DNA from: Calonectria ilicicola
Taxonomy: Eukaryota > Ascomycota > Sordariomycetes > Hypocreales > Nectriaceae
Reading direction: 5' to 3'
Length of the DNA: 64,000 nucleotides
NCBI GenBank assembly: GCA_020809705.1
Contig: CP085833.1
Coordinates: forward strand, 4,650,001 to 4,714,000
In this document: piece by piece, positions 1 to 12,249 of the stretch
How positions within the stretch are numbered: the stretch's first letter is position 1
How the letters are laid out: every line of letters begins with the position of its first letter
Notes under the pieces: model-generated
Told to the model about the DNA's origin: nothing
Database searches by the model: none
Seen by the model: only the letters and a program-made list of their open reading frames with translations
Made by a program: the position numbers and the translations under genes

Positions 1-3000
1 CAATAACAGCTCCATGACCGCTTGACTTCCGCACTCCGCAGCCGTATGAAATGCCGTGTTCCCATGTACGTTTGCGAGCGTTAGATCGGCACCTGTCTCT
101 AGCAGCACTTTGACAGCTGTTTCATTACAACTCTCGGTAGCCCAGTGCAGCGCTGTCTTTTGAGCGTAATCGCGACCGTTAATGTCGGCCCCATGTGTTA
201 ATAGGTCCCGGATAATGGAACCGTTTTTTGATTCAACCGCTTTATGTAGGGCCGTCTCTCCGTTTTCATTTTTTGAGACGGCATTGGCTCCATTTTGTAG
301 CAGATAGAGCATGATCCTCTGCTTTCCTACTGAGGCTGCAATATGCAACGGCGTGTTCCCTTTTGCATCTTGAATGTTGACATCTGCCCCATGGTTCAGT
401 AACAGATGGGCTATTTTTTCATGCCCGCTCCATAAGGCTCTCTGGATCGCGGTCATCCCTTCAGGATCTTTGGCGTTAATATCAACCCCGCCATTTAACA
501 ATAGCCTCACTATTGCCTCATCGCCGCTCCCTGATGCAATATGCAGGACTGTCCACCCAGAGTTTGTTCTCGCTTTCACATCAACATTGCTGGCCAGGAG
601 TAATTCCACAATATCCACATTTCCATTCGATACAGCCCAAAATAGCGGTGTCCATCTAGAATCGGTTTTCGACATAGCGTTGGCTCCATTATTTAGCAGT
701 AGCTCAACTATTGCTAAGTACCCATTCCACGCCGCCCAGTGCAAAGTCACCTTTCCTGCCTCGAAGATCCTCTTCGACTGCAATACCCTTTTGATGATTT
801 CGCGCTTAAAATATGACTTTACCATGAAATAGATCTGGTTTCGGGATGAAGCAGCATAATCTTCGCCATTGGTATGGCATACACGGAACCAAGTCATAAA
901 TCGCCGCGATTGCAAATCACATATTTCTAAGGCTGCCCTCTCCAGATCTGTCTTGTCTCCAACTTGGGCTCTCTGGAAGTGAACAGCCCAGGCTTTAGCC
1001 GCATAATCCAAGAATACATATTTCCGAGTATATTGATTAACGCAATGTTCAATATCCAAAGATGATGATCTAGGATCCACTTCAAGGGGACTCTCTTGGA
1101 ACGTAGCAAGCCGTAGATACCATACACAAGCTTCAGCGAGAATAAGGTTCGATTCAACTAGGCCTAACGAATGTTTCCAGGATCCCAAGTGTGAATCACT
1201 GGAGTATTTAATCAAAAACTCTTTTGCTGTGTGATGGACGAGATAGATCCTGGAATCGATGACTTTTATCAAAGGACCACAAATTTCCTTGACAGTAGCG
1301 TCGATGCGTGGCTCAAGGTCTAGCCCGTCATGTGAGTAGTCGGAGTCTGTTATATTGAATGCCACGTTGATCTCGTCAAGCGACAATGGTCGAATAGCTG
1401 CAACAATTATATGCAAGAACCTCCGAGCATCATTCGCGCTAGAGATTTGGCGCAAAATCTTTTCATATACTGCGTCTAAGTTTTTCGGCATAGCGCTTGT
1501 GATATCGTTTAAAGCTCTTTTCGAGACTCGGGCACTGATTTCGATCATCTGCAGCATAAGAGATACCCACAAGAAGGTTCGGTCAGCATTGTTAATAAGC
1601 TTCCTCTGAAGCTCAGTTTGAATAGCTGGAGGAAGTGCTCTCGCAGACCCAATTTCTTCAACTCTAGCTTTAATAACGAGCTCAATGTCATCACCAATGG
1701 CAGATGTCTCATCCTCCGCCTTCAACCTAATCGTTGGTCGAGAGGATAATTTTCTTTCAATCGATCCATAGGGGCGACTAGTGACAATAAATTTTAAACA
1801 TGTTGCCGAGTTTTTGCTTTCTATTTCTCCAAATAGCCTCACCAAATGATTGATGAAGAGATCTCGGCTGAGTGATTCACATTCATCCAGCCCGTCTATG
1901 ACACATATTACATTGCCGCAGGACGGGTCTTGTAGAGCGGTTGTATAAATATCCCACAAGGAACTGAACTCATCAGTGAACTTATCATCCTTGTTCTGAA
2001 ACTCTGCCAGGGCGTGTCCAATTAGTCGCTTTTTGGAGGCAAAAAGCTGATGCATTATTGCGCAAAGTGCACCGGCAGCACTATTCTGGCTATCATTGTC
2101 GTCTTTAAAGAAGAAGCTGCAAACAGTGCCAGGAAGGATTGCTTGTGACTTAGGGTTATTCAGCTCGCCAACAAGAAATGATGCCAGGACAGATTTTCCA
2201 CAGCCTGGATCACCCGACACCCACAACAGACTCGAGTTCTTCTCTTGTACCCAATTTTGGTACTTTTGATGTCTTAGAAACCATTCGCATGTTCCAGGAA
2301 CTCTATCTGGGTTTCTTCTTCTATGGGATTCGTAGTCCGATTTATAGAGAGCTTGTAAGCATTTCCTCTCATCCTTGGAAAATGCTACTACTAATCAGTA
2401 AATGATTTACAATTATGAGAAGTACAACTCACTCTCTTCACATCGCTGCTGTGGTTTGTTCATCGGGTCTACTCCAATCACGTAAAGCAAGCCTCTCGCG
2501 TATGCAGCGGCCGTAGCGGCAGCGTAATGATGCCAAACATCGTTTTTATGAGAATCAGCATAATCACAAATACCTCGAATGACCACCACTGGTAATGTGT
2601 TCAGAAGACCAGCTGTCTCCATCTCCAGGCAGATTATGCGATATTCGTCCCGCAGCTTGTCCCTGAGTCTTGCATTTTTAATAAGCTTATCCCCCGATCC
2701 TATAAGCCCATAATGAACCACAGGATCCTTGCAATCGCGGGGCTCTCGAACAATCAACGAAGAGCTATCGCCCGTATCATCTGCCTCGTACAGATGGTCA
2801 TTCTCTACGCCGGGATGCTCAAACTTCTGCCCTGTAGTCCCTGCCTATTGAAAAACCTTGAGATACTTTAGGAATCCATGGGATCCATGAAAATCTGTCT
2901 CGGCTTGAATGCATGAGATGGCATTTCGTAAACGTCGATCCGTCGGGGATAGCCAACTTTTCTTGACGAACCCCTCGACTGTCTCTTTTCCAAATTCATA

Positions 3001-3387
3001 GCCGACAACCCCTTGAGGATCATCAGAATCATCTGCGGGGGCACCAACTACTACATCACCGAGGCGAATGTCCGGTTTCAGATCTCGCCCAGGAACTCCA
3101 GCACCAATTCCAACCATCAACCCGTAGCATAAATTTGGAAAGCTTTGTTTCATTTGAGAAACGAGACTTGCTGCGGATACTGTCCCATTTGACTTTTTAG
3201 GCAAGCTAGCTATAACGACATAGTGACCTCCGATAGTTCCTGGGATATATACATTCTCGTCCCCGTGCTTCCTCGGGAATACGCCATCATGTCGCTCATC
3301 TAGCATGAATCTAGCGGCTAGCACCTCGACTTGAAGCGCACATATCCAGCCTATTGTATAATCTTCGTATTGGAGGGTCGTAGGCAT
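1..3387 (-). CDS. PNP-NACHT-ankyrin NLR-like receptor, 3' end outside window, in-frame stop (possible pseudogene)
   Basis: Fungal NLR/STAND-type receptor. The start chosen is the ATG at 3387, which puts the typical opening YTIGWICALQVE near the N-terminus. The nucleoside-phosphorylase-like domain (3387 to about 2460) shows GIGAGVPG, the IRLGDVVVG stretch, LEMETAGL and IRGICDYADSHKN. A GTGAGT intron follows (2432 to about 2388 or 2391). The NACHT domain has a P-loop GDPGCGKS near 2205, Walker B VICVIDGLDEC near 1895 and VTSRP near 1775. About eight 33-residue ankyrin repeats run from about 745 to the window edge. I translated the minus strand from 2390 to about 660 line by line and found no stop. 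The oddity is a TAG at 2847-2845 inside the PNP domain; the same frame continues cleanly on both sides (EHPGVENDHLYEA follows). This is either a nonsense mutation or a base error. In this family such proteins are thought to sense ligands through the repeats and trigger heterokaryon incompatibility or defence; the ligand here is unknown. Confidence 0.85.
2845..2847 (-). other. In-frame TAG stop inside the PNP domain
   Basis: Minus-strand TAG at 2847-2845. Coding frame is conserved before it (ending FLKYLKVFQ) and after it (TGQKFEHPG), and both halves are in the same frame, so this is a point change and not an indel. The only GT..AG pair around it spans about 35 bp, too short for a normal fungal intron. 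Confidence 0.85.
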
Positions 3388-4021
3388 TCTGGTCGAGATG
3401 CAGCACTGGATTTGTTTTGGAAGCGACCACGGCGATGGGGTTTCGAAATGCAAAGGACGACGATCGCGAAGTTGGCGCATCTAGAGCGTCTGTTCGGACA
3501 ATGCGCAAGGGGAAACGAGCACTATAACAGCCGAGAAACGAGACAAATCTAGTCGCTCAATTAAAAACAAATATTCCAATCATAACGGGCAGCTCATGGT
3601 CCATTCAACCTGAATTCTCCGTGGCTCTCCCTAGCTTGGGGGCTGGTGGGGTCATCAGCTGACGGCAAGGCGTCTGGTCGCCTCGTCTTCTGGGTCCCTT
3701 GACTGACAAAAACAATATCACATTGCCACGCTCATCACAATGAAATTTTGTGGTGTGTTTTAGTCACCCAAGTGAAACATGATTTGTTCCGCGCGCGGAA
3801 TTTGCGTGCGGATTGGTTCGCAACGTATCATAACCCCGCCCAGAGTTTTCCCCCCGCAGATGAACTGAGAGTTTCACCATCTGGACCTTTTGAAAGGTGC
3901 CCAAAACATAAATCGGCCCCATAATCTATTGAAATGGGCTCTTTATATTTGATTTTGCTAACTGATCAATCTTAGCCGCAAAAATATATCGATAACATCG
4001 GCCAGAGCCACCCCTATCCAA
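3388..4021. promoter_or_regulatory. Divergent promoter region between the NLR-like gene and the F-box gene
   Basis: 634 bp between two divergent start codons. No further gene is visible. C-rich tracts near 3832-3860 could be general stress or zinc-finger sites, but nothing specific can be assigned. Confidence 0.4.
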
Positions 4022-5880
4022 ATGCAGCACCTCCCTGTAGAGATTCTTCAGTCCATAATTCAACTGGTGCATAGCTCTTTGCCTCAAGTTTACATGATAA
4101 TACATACTGACTAGATTAGCTCGATGAAAAAAGGGTTTTGTATAATTTATGCCTCGCATCAAACTTGCTCTATACCCTTGCGTCTCCAATCTTGAAGGAG
4201 CTGCGTCCATTGAAAGTTGTATTTCCGGATGATACAAAATTGGATAAAATTCCAATAAATGTATTGACAGACCTCCGGCATGGTGGTCGCCTTCCAAAAA
4301 CACGATGGGTCCGGCTTGAGGCGCCATCGTTCAAACGAAACACTTTCCGCTGCTTTCATTCTGCCCATGACAATGATTGGGAGCTTACTGCGGAGGAGCG
4401 CGACCTACCATGCAGAACAATATCAGCTAGTTTGCTTCCTTTTCTACAGGAGATTAAAAATAACAATCTCGTTCATTTCAGGTACCGAAATTCATTTTAT
4501 GAAGTAACGCTAATCTAATTATTCTAGTTGGGAGCTTGGATGTTGCATTCCATTTGAGATCATCGGAACCGATGGATGGTTGGCTCGGTCACAAAGTCAA
4601 ATCAAGAGCCTGGCCCTTGTAACCGCTGGTGATTGTGCATTTTACCTTCATCATCCACCAGACCTGTACAAGGTGGACCTTTCACCATTTCAGAAGCTGG
4701 CATCATTATCATGGATCGGCAATTTGTCGAACGCGTCGGCGGACCGGCTTGAACTTGCATTACGGCAAAACAGGCCAAATCTAAGGAGCCTAGAGTTGGA
4801 TTTTCATTATTCCAGGGCCTCGGAATCTAACCAGAGGGCTGCTGAAATAATATTGTCAGAGCTTTTCGAGATACCGAATCAAGCGCATGAAGGGCCTACG
4901 TTCCCCGTGCTCGAGGAGTTGTTGCTTTCAAACGCCCGACTTGGAGATCCCACGATTTTTTTCGGCCGCTTCAACTGGGAGTTGATATCTCACCTTCGCT
5001 TGCGTCGTTGCGAATGGGCTGAAGAGTTCCTGAAAGGTCTGGCCGATCCAAACCTGACGTTGAACATCAAAACACTAGAAATTGTGCACAGTCCCTCTTT
5101 CTCAAGATATGGAGAGGTTCCCATGGTTGCTGAATTTCTTGACTCTTTTCATGGACTCCAGAATCTCTACCTGCACATCGGGGGCGGCATGGCTGGGCAT
5201 TGGGAGCCGATCTGGAACGCTATTGCCCGTGCGCATCGGTCTACTCTGCGTCGCTTTGTTTTCCAACTGGCCCAACTGGACGAAGAAAGCATTTTTGAGT
5301 CGGGTGCCTCCATTTATTTGATGGGCATGAGAGATAGCGGCATCCTTGACAATCTCAAGCGTTGCAACCCATTGAGCGATCTTGATCTCGAGTTCTTTGG
5401 CCTCGCCGCTCGCCCCCATATTTTTGTAAGAGTTCTCATCCGATGATTTGCAAAGCTTAATAACCAGGTACATAGAAAGTTGTGCTTCAGGCTTTTGTTG
5501 GGAAGGGCCCCAAGTTTCTACACATTAGAACGCCTGTTGCGAACCTAGAATATCCTAAAGAGGAGATGCCTCTTTCAGACGCTACTTCCCTTGCCGATCA
5601 TGTGAACGAGGAGGTTGTTAAGCTTTTGGACTGGATATTTGGTGAAGAGGGCATTGCATCACTCGAGCTGGTCGCTTTGGGTGATTTTTGCAATCGCGGG
5701 CAGGGGCAGGATGGAGCTTTTTTCGTCAAGAGAAGCGCGGGTCCAGCTCGCTGGCAGCATTACGATGCATTGGGCGAAGATGGGCCAAAGGACGAAATTC
5801 TCGACAGACTTGTCCAAAGGAATTTCGACTGTCTAGAGTCTATTCCAACCGAACCTCTATTATCTTACTTTACGTGGTAG
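4022..5880 (+). CDS. F-box protein with LRR-like C-terminal region
   Basis: Putative substrate-recognition subunit of an SCF ubiquitin ligase. Four exons are deduced: 4022-4066, 4120-4481, 4528-5425 and 5491-5880, giving 564 residues; all phases agree. The first intron (53 bp, CTGAC branch, TTAG acceptor) splits the F-box: LPVEILQSIIQL joins LDEKRVLYNLCLASNLLYTL, a good F-box helix pattern. Introns 2 (46 bp) and 3 (65 bp, GTAAGA..CTTCAG) restore one frame across what otherwise look like three separate ORFs. The rest has leucine-rich segments (LRSLELDFHY, LEELLLSNARL, LRLRRCEW, LQNLYLHIG) like those of many fungal F-box proteins of unknown target. It is divergent from the NLR-like gene. The partner substrate cannot be read from the sequence. 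Confidence 0.8.
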
Positions 5881-6184
5881 AGAAACATGGCATTTCCAAA
5901 ATCCGAAGCCGGTATCCGGGTCTTCTCACACAAAAGCGAGGCGTTGGTGGCACGTCAACTCACATCTCATTGGACCTCGTGGTGCCAGATGTTGCGGTTG
6001 CACGACTAGGCGCCGGCCTAGCATTGCCTCCCATGCTATCCTCCATTTTTTCGACAAAGTCTCCATCCTCCATTCGCACTCTACCGTCAGCAAGTCATCC
6101 GCTCAACACACTCCTGCTCCAATTCACAACTACCATCAACACCGTCCAACCACTCAAGTTTCTCCTTTCCCTATCTGCATCGCA
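5881..6184 (+). promoter_or_regulatory. Upstream region of the C2H2 gene
   Basis: 304 bp. The last roughly 110 bp before the ATG at 6185 are C/T- and CA-rich, as in many fungal 5' leaders. An ORF crossing this stretch has no family features. No TATA box is clear. Confidence 0.4.
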
Positions 6185-7244
6185 ATGTCGTCAGAGCTCA
6201 ACGCCGACTATTCCCAAGAATCTTTCGACGCCGATTTCGACGCCCTAATTTGCCCCTCTTCCTATCGCGACGACGGGGAAGCCACCGCTACCACGGTCAA
6301 CACTGTTCTCGGGTCGGACGAAAACGGCGACGACCTAGTTCAGAGCTGGGATGCAATCGAAGCCACGCATCAAGACGTCAGCATCCCTACAATCGCTACT
6401 TTGGACGAGCAAGCAGCTGGGCACCACGGATCTTTTGCGCTGGACATGCCCAATCCTGAGAACGGAGACGACATCCAACTCTGGGCGCCTTTCCAACCTC
6501 AGGCAACGACCGGGCACCAGCCAGACCTTGGCCGATCCACGTGAGTTTTTTTTTTAGCACGAAACTAAACAGGCGTCCAGTTGTTTGTTTGCCATGGGCG
6601 CCCCTTGTGTGGGCCCACAAAAATGCGGGCTACCCGGGTGCACATCCAATGAGACGTTCCAAACACCGGGAGCCCTGCAGCGCCACCGCAACAATGTTCA
6701 TGACAACCCACTTGTCTGCGTTGTCAAGGGTTGCCGCCACAAAAAGCCATTTAGCAGACGTCGTGATCTGCAACGCCATATGGATGCTGCTCATGGTGAC
6801 AAGCGCCCCTATAAATGTCCCGTCGTCGCCTGCGATGAACACGAGAATGGCTTCCAACGAAAAGACTATCTCAAGACTCACATGCTCAACAAGCATGACA
6901 ACCTGAAGTGTACACTGCATCATTGCCATGAAATTATCCCCGAGGGCCAGGAAGACCTTCACATAGAGAAATGCCATGGCTCGTTCGAATGTGAAATTGG
7001 TGGTTGCACTGGGCCATCGCGATTCCATGAGCAAGGCCTCAAGCGGCACCTGCGAACCCATCATAACCTCACATTCCAACCTATTAGAAACATGGTGGGT
7101 GAAATAAAGGACACGCACAAGCTTCTTAAGAAGCATACATGGCGACTCAGACGACGACTCCAAGCTTGCAAATGGTGTGAGCGGCACATCAACGCTCAGG
7201 GAAGCGGTGCAGGTACTGAATCTGCCAGTCCCGAACATAACTGA
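6185..7244 (+). CDS. C2H2 zinc-finger protein with about five fingers
   Basis: Probable nuclear DNA-binding protein of 339 residues. Exons are 6185-6540 and 6581-7244, joined over a 40-bp GTGAGT..CCAG intron (phase 2). Residues 1 to about 118 are acidic and low in structure (many D/E/N, a possible activation region). The C-terminal half holds consecutive Cys/His units: CGLPGC..RHRNNVH, CVVKGC..RHMDAAH, CPVVAC..THMLNKH, a degenerate CTLHHC..HIEKCH and CEIGGC..RHLRTHH. The tail is basic (RLRRRLQACKWC). The finger layout resembles fungal C2H2 proteins often found near NLR or secondary-metabolite genes; target genes are unknown. The 40-bp intron is at the lower size limit but is the only one that keeps the finger frame. 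Confidence 0.85.
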
Positions 7245-7398
7245 TTAATCAGCTCAAAGCCTGAAACGACGTTTCGCTCATCCTTTGTTATCTCGATGTT
7301 AGAATAGTTGATATTTATATTCTCAGTAGTCAATTCGATCTTCATTATAAGCGCTACTTCCTCTGTGACTGCCGGATAATTCCTCGCATGAAAGATAA

Positions 7399-9352
7399 CT
7401 ACTTCTCCTCATACTTGAAGACCCCCTCCTCGAGACCCTTTATCTGTAGTGCCAGTAACTTAGAGTAGTACCGACACAAGGCCAAATTTCCTCCATGAAA
7501 CCAAAATCCAGGGTGGCCTGTTCGTTGCCAAATCATTCGCATCTCGCCCTCGTCATTAAATCCCCAGATGTCACCCACTGCATCCGCAACTTCATCACCA
7601 AAAATGGCGCGAGTCTGAGTGCGCATGTTGTCATATCCAGTTGCGAGCACAATTTCATCCGCCTCTAGCTCCGAGCCATCGGCAAATCTCAGCCCATTTG
7701 GCAAGACCTCGTCTACCTCCTGACCCTGCTTGACCTTGATCTTGCCGTCGATGATGAGCTGCGACGCGCCTACGTCCAGATAGTAACCACCGCCGCGCTC
7801 AAAGTATTTGATGAAGAACCCAGCATCATCTGGACCCTTATCGAGCTTGAAGCCTGCCTTCTCGAGGCCCTTAAGAAGCTCTGCATCATGTGCGGACTGG
7901 ACATTGGTTAAGCTAACCTGATTAGCCTTGAAGACAGGCGAAGGCATGCTGTAAAAGAGAAGATCCGCATCATCAACATCGGGACCGTCTTCACAGTATA
8001 GGCCCTTTAGACCAATCTCTGTGATTGATTCCGAAGAAATCACACAAGTACTTGATCGCTGCACCATGGTCACATCATAGCCCTTCTCGTAGAAATCCTG
8101 GGCAATATCGTGGGCAGAATTGCAGCAACCAATAACAATAGCCTTCTTGCCCTTCTGGTTTTCTCTTGCACCAGGGAATTCGGAGGAATGGCACAAGAGA
8201 TGACCCTTGTAGTTTGCACTGCCTTTGATATCAGGCATATTCTTCTTGCCAGAATGGCCAGTGGCCTGAATGACATGACGGGGGTGGAACACTCGGGTCT
8301 CTTCACCACTCTCAAGCTGTCGGGTGACAGTAACTGACCACCGACGTGCCTCAGAATCCCATTTGCTGCTAGTGATTTGTGCCTTCATCCAAGCATTCAG
8401 TTCCAAAAGGGTCGCATAAGACTCAAAGAAATCACCTAGCTTGTCCTTTGGTGTGAAGATGGGCCACTGAGGAGGAAAGCGAAGATAAGGCATGTGATCA
8501 TACCAGACGGGGTCGTGCAACACCAACTGGTGGTATCGGTTTCGCCAGTTATCTCCGAGTCGCGCATTCTTGTCAATCATGATGGAGCTAATGCCGAGGG
8601 CCTTAAGTCTCGCGGCAATCGTAAGACCAGCCTGCCCAGCGCCTATAACTATGTCAGATGGCGAATACCTAGTTTCTTGAGGTTGTCTTACCAAGAATTA
8701 AAACATCGGGCTCATTTCCTTCCGAAAATTCCTTCTCATCCTTGCGACGATCCGCCCAGTTCTTTCGTCCAGGCCTACCACCGTGTGCCACACCCTTGGG
8801 GCGGCGGTCAAAAATGTTTTCGTCGTGACCATTAATCTGTTGAAGGCTGGTGTAAAGAGTGAAAATCTTCCAGTCGCCTGGTGCAGCCTCAATAAGTCTT
8901 GCAATACCCTGTCCAGTTCCGACGCTTGTTTTTAAGGTAAAGGCAAACATTAGACACGATACCTGTGACTCGGCATCGAGGAAAGAGTTTTGGGGTTTCC
9001 GAGCATCTGTGCTCTTGTCGAGAGTGATGGACTGCAGCTTCAGACCGTCCTTGGCAGAAGCAAATTCTTGCAAAAAGCTCTCAATACTCTTGCGGGTTCC
9101 AACTGTACGAAAAGACCACGATAGGGCGAGATGATCCCGCCAAAAGCCATCTTCGGTGAAAAGATTAGACAAGGCGGCGTAGTCACGCTTTTCGAGGGCC
9201 TTGTTAAAGCTCTCCGCGATGTGGTTAGCGACAGCATCAGGGTCTTGACTTGTCGCGCTCGGCGAAGAGGGGAATGCGGCTGCCTTAATGTTTATGGACC
9301 CCGGCACAACCCGCATATGCGAGGGAATCGCTTGCAAGGTCTCTGCAGCCAT
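7399..9352 (-). CDS. Flavin-containing monooxygenase with N-terminal NTF2-like domain
   Basis: FAD- and NADPH-dependent monooxygenase of 634 residues. Exon 1 is 9352-8692; a 49-bp intron (8691-8643, GTAAGA, CTGACATAG region, TATAG) is removed; exon 2 is 8642-7399. The splice creates DVLILGAGQAG at about residue 216, the FAD-binding GxGxxG; without splicing the motif is broken, which supports this intron. Residues about 35-170 form an NTF2/SnoaL-like domain (AESFNKALEKRDYAALSNLF, FWRDHLALSW). A second dinucleotide site reads VIGCCNSAHDIA, with Cys in place of the usual second glycine of GxGxx. FATGYD-type sequence (VLATGYDNM) and the pattern GFWFHGGNL near the C-terminus fit YUCCA-like fungal FMOs. 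The start MAAETLQ at 9352 lies about 110 bp after a TATA box. The substrate is unknown. Confidence 0.88.
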
Positions 9353-9460
9353 GATAAACAACTGGAGGGGATTACAGGTGAGGAATTGAGAATTCGGGCC
9401 AAGGGCTGATGTCTGGAGGGAAGAACCGGCACATCCAGCATCGAATGCGGGGATGAACCA

Positions 9461-9468
9461 TTTTATAG
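9461..9468 (-). promoter_or_regulatory. TATA box for the flavin monooxygenase gene
   Basis: Minus-strand TATAAAAT, about 110 bp upstream of the ATG at 9352. This supports that start over an in-frame start further upstream that would lie above the box. Confidence 0.5.
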
Positions 9469-11278
9469 ACGGGCACACGGGACATAACAACCGAGAAGGC
9501 CATCTCAGGAGCGGGGAAGGACTTTGGTGATACACTGATACTATTCTCCAAGACAGGAAAACACGACCAACACATGACCCCCACCTAAAGTGCGGGGGAT
9601 GCATCGGCGGAGCAGGAATGCAGCGTGGATCTCGCAAAGGGGGATGGCCTCGTTGATTGCCAACCAATGGACCGCAGGGGCCTATTCGCTTACAGCTTCC
9701 CCATTACCCCCGTGGGGAAGTTTTACAGGGACCTTGGCTGATCATCTAGGTACACGTTGAACGAAGGCTGAGGCCGGCGCGTTGAGGGCCCTCTTTATGC
9801 AGGGGACCTGTATCTGTGTTGGTGGTGATCATTGCCCGAAACAGCTTCTGGTTGGTGTAGGCTCCTGATTCATGCAGACGTGTGTCTGCCCAAAATTCTT
9901 ACAGGGCAATCCGAAAGATGGCAACAAATTAATGCCAAAAATCCTGTACACGGTCATTTCCAAGCGCAGGTTAAGCCGTTGCGGGCCGTCGCGGCAAACG
10001 AGAGATCGCGTCAGGGCTACATGCCAATAACAAGCTTGCTAGGTGTCACGCAGGCTTCTGGTGTCCTTCTCCCCAACTGTAGCATTAATTAAGCTAGCTT
10101 TTGGCGCAATGTGGCTGAGCCTGAGCCAATCGGAAATTCACTCCACGTATCCACATAGCTCTTCCATTCGGTCCTTCATCCAAGAGCAATGTTTTACCAT
10201 TTGTTGGGGTGAAGAACAAGTCCCAGAGAGTTGAATCTCTCTAGTCTTTCTTGCCATTTGCCTGCCGCCTAGCGGAGAGAAAAGTAAATAGATAAAGGAA
10301 TTAAATACATCAGATATATAAATATCTTTTCAGCTATCGATTTAACATTCTAAATAGTAGGCCCGATGGTGCGAAAGGTAAACGTGTGATGAGGGCACAT
10401 TTACAGCTACCCTACACTTTCACCACACCGGGGCATGCCACTAGAGCTTGCAGCTTCAGATTTGCAAGAATACAGAGGGTTCCTAATTGGTCTACCTTGC
10501 TACGCTAATTATTGCGTTACCTTGTTGCATAAATGATGTAAAAATAATATTAGAATATATAATAAGACAGAATATACACGTTCTAACCTTATGATCTTGT
10601 CGGATCACGATTGGTTGTGCCTTGTTAACATTTGTTTCATACTTCCTGCTACCTTGAGATGCCAATTATACACAGTGATCTTTTTTAGGTGCCCAATATC
10701 CATCAATAAATGCGGGTTCCCTACTAACTCCTTTTCTGGAATTGGAATTTTTTGTCGGTCGCTTATCATCGGTAGCATAGCTTTTATAGCTGGCACATCG
10801 TCGACTCACTAAGCTCTGTATCTACGCGTAGCCGTTCAATCCTCTCCTTTTTATACTAATATGCATTAACCACTAAATTGTGGCCAGATGCCTCGTGGCC
10901 ATTATCTTCTACTTTTTTTGGATGACTCTCTCTCATAGCGTCTTGATTGGTAGTGAATCATGACATTCAGCCGTGTTTACTGTCATGGTGGTTTTAGTAT
11001 AAGACAGCAACTTCCCGAACGAAAAGCATGAACAAAAAGGAAGCATAACGGATTACAAAAATATTAATGATAGTACCTGGGGGTGCAAAAATTACTCTGC
11101 CCCAGAACGTGTTTTCACATCTATGGATATGATCGACGATTCCGGACTATAGATGTGTTAAATATCCATCAGCTTCCATGTCCTATGTAGCCCATTGTGG
11201 CCAATATTTAGACCAGATACTATTAGTGTTAATAACCATTTATGGATCGCTGGTATTGTCATACGGGCTCGGGGTTCC
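9469..11278. other. Intergenic region, no gene supported
   Basis: About 1.8 kb. Short ORFs (for example 9832-10092 and 10591-10812) have no family motifs and overlap ORFs on the other strand. The part after 10,240 is AT-rich. It probably holds the FMO promoter and the RTA1 3' region. Confidence 0.5.
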
Positions 11279-12249
11279 TCAAACAGCGCCGCCTCTTGCA
11301 AGCATCGCATAAGCATCAACACGTGCCGAATGGTCTTGCTGGTTAGAGATAATGTGACTTGGGTGATAGAAGTTGAAAATCAAAACAGAGATGCATATTA
11401 GGGATGCATCAAAGATGTAAATATACACCTCTGTGCTCTGGAGCTTCCCGTTGGCACCACCGACATACTCGGCAACACGGAAGATGGATCGAATCATGAT
11501 GAGAATGCTAGCTCCATACAGAACCAAGAGGTACTTTTTCCATGGAACGACAAGAGACAGGCTTCGATTGGTCGGATTGGCTAGAATGCGACGATGAAAG
11601 ATTAGAGTAACGAGCATGAAGAAGCCGAAAAATACAATCTGTATTCCAAGACCACCAACGATGATATTCTCGCCTCTGTCTTGATCGTCTTTTGACTTGG
11701 CGTTGGCTAGCATACCGCCGCCTGTGAAAAGAAAATTAGCTTTCCTACAAAGGAACTTGAAGAAGATAGAAGGGTGAATTGAAAGAATGCCTACCGCCAG
11801 ATTGGGCCAAAAATGATATGACATCCCCGGCAACAAAAACCTTTGTCAACCATTGCGGTCTAATCAATGAATATTTATCGGCCTCAAGAAGCCGAATAAG
11901 CCGCCCAAGAATCATGTAGATAGAGGCTGCAAGCAAAGTTGGACCCAAAAGTAGCAGGAGGCTCTGTAAAACGTATGGCATAACTGTCCAATTCGGTGAC
12001 TGCTTTGCAGATATGGCACGACCGGCGTACCCAACAGCCTCGACTAGTTTGAAGGTCAGTATTGTGTAGACGAAAATTTCCCTTAATCTTACATGTTACT
12101 CCGATCATGAAAGGGATGAAATACCACGTTCTTGCTCTCAATAGTTGAGAGGCGTGGATCACTGCCGATAACGCGAATAAAAGAACAAAGATCACCGCCG
12201 CCGCAAAGGACGGGTTGTAGTGGTACAAAACAAAGTCGCCCTCTGCCAT
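11279..12249 (-). CDS. RTA1-family seven-helix membrane protein
   Basis: Member of the fungal RTA1/RTM1-like lipid-translocating or stress-resistance family, expected in the plasma membrane. Three exons (12249-12093, 12043-11795, 11721-11279) give 282 residues; introns are 49 and 73 bp and the phases match. Hallmarks are visible: GPTLLAASIYMILGRLIRLL, the following RPQWLTKVFVAGDVISFLAQ, a GGG-containing loop at the second splice, RSIFRVAEYVGG, and the last helix ending NFYHPSHI. Seven hydrophobic segments can be counted across the three exons. The gene starts 817 bp from the divergent chitin synthase, so the two may share a promoter. Family members are linked to sterol-drug or sphingoid-base resistance; the ligand here is not known. 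Confidence 0.9.

Noticed and set aside
4088..4119. 32-bp intron in the F-box gene using the GTTTAC donor
   Set aside because: Too short for a fungal intron; the donor at 4067 gives a 53-bp intron in the same phase and a better F-box.
5688..6248. 186-codon ORF overlapping the end of the F-box gene and the start of the C2H2 gene
   Set aside because: It runs out of frame through the last F-box exon and the C2H2 leader; low-complexity Ser/Thr/Pro content reflects the C/T-rich leader.
8643..8694. Reading the flavin monooxygenase as two separate genes
   Set aside because: A 49-bp intron with a CTGAC branch joins both frames and forms the FAD-binding GAGQAG exactly at the junction.
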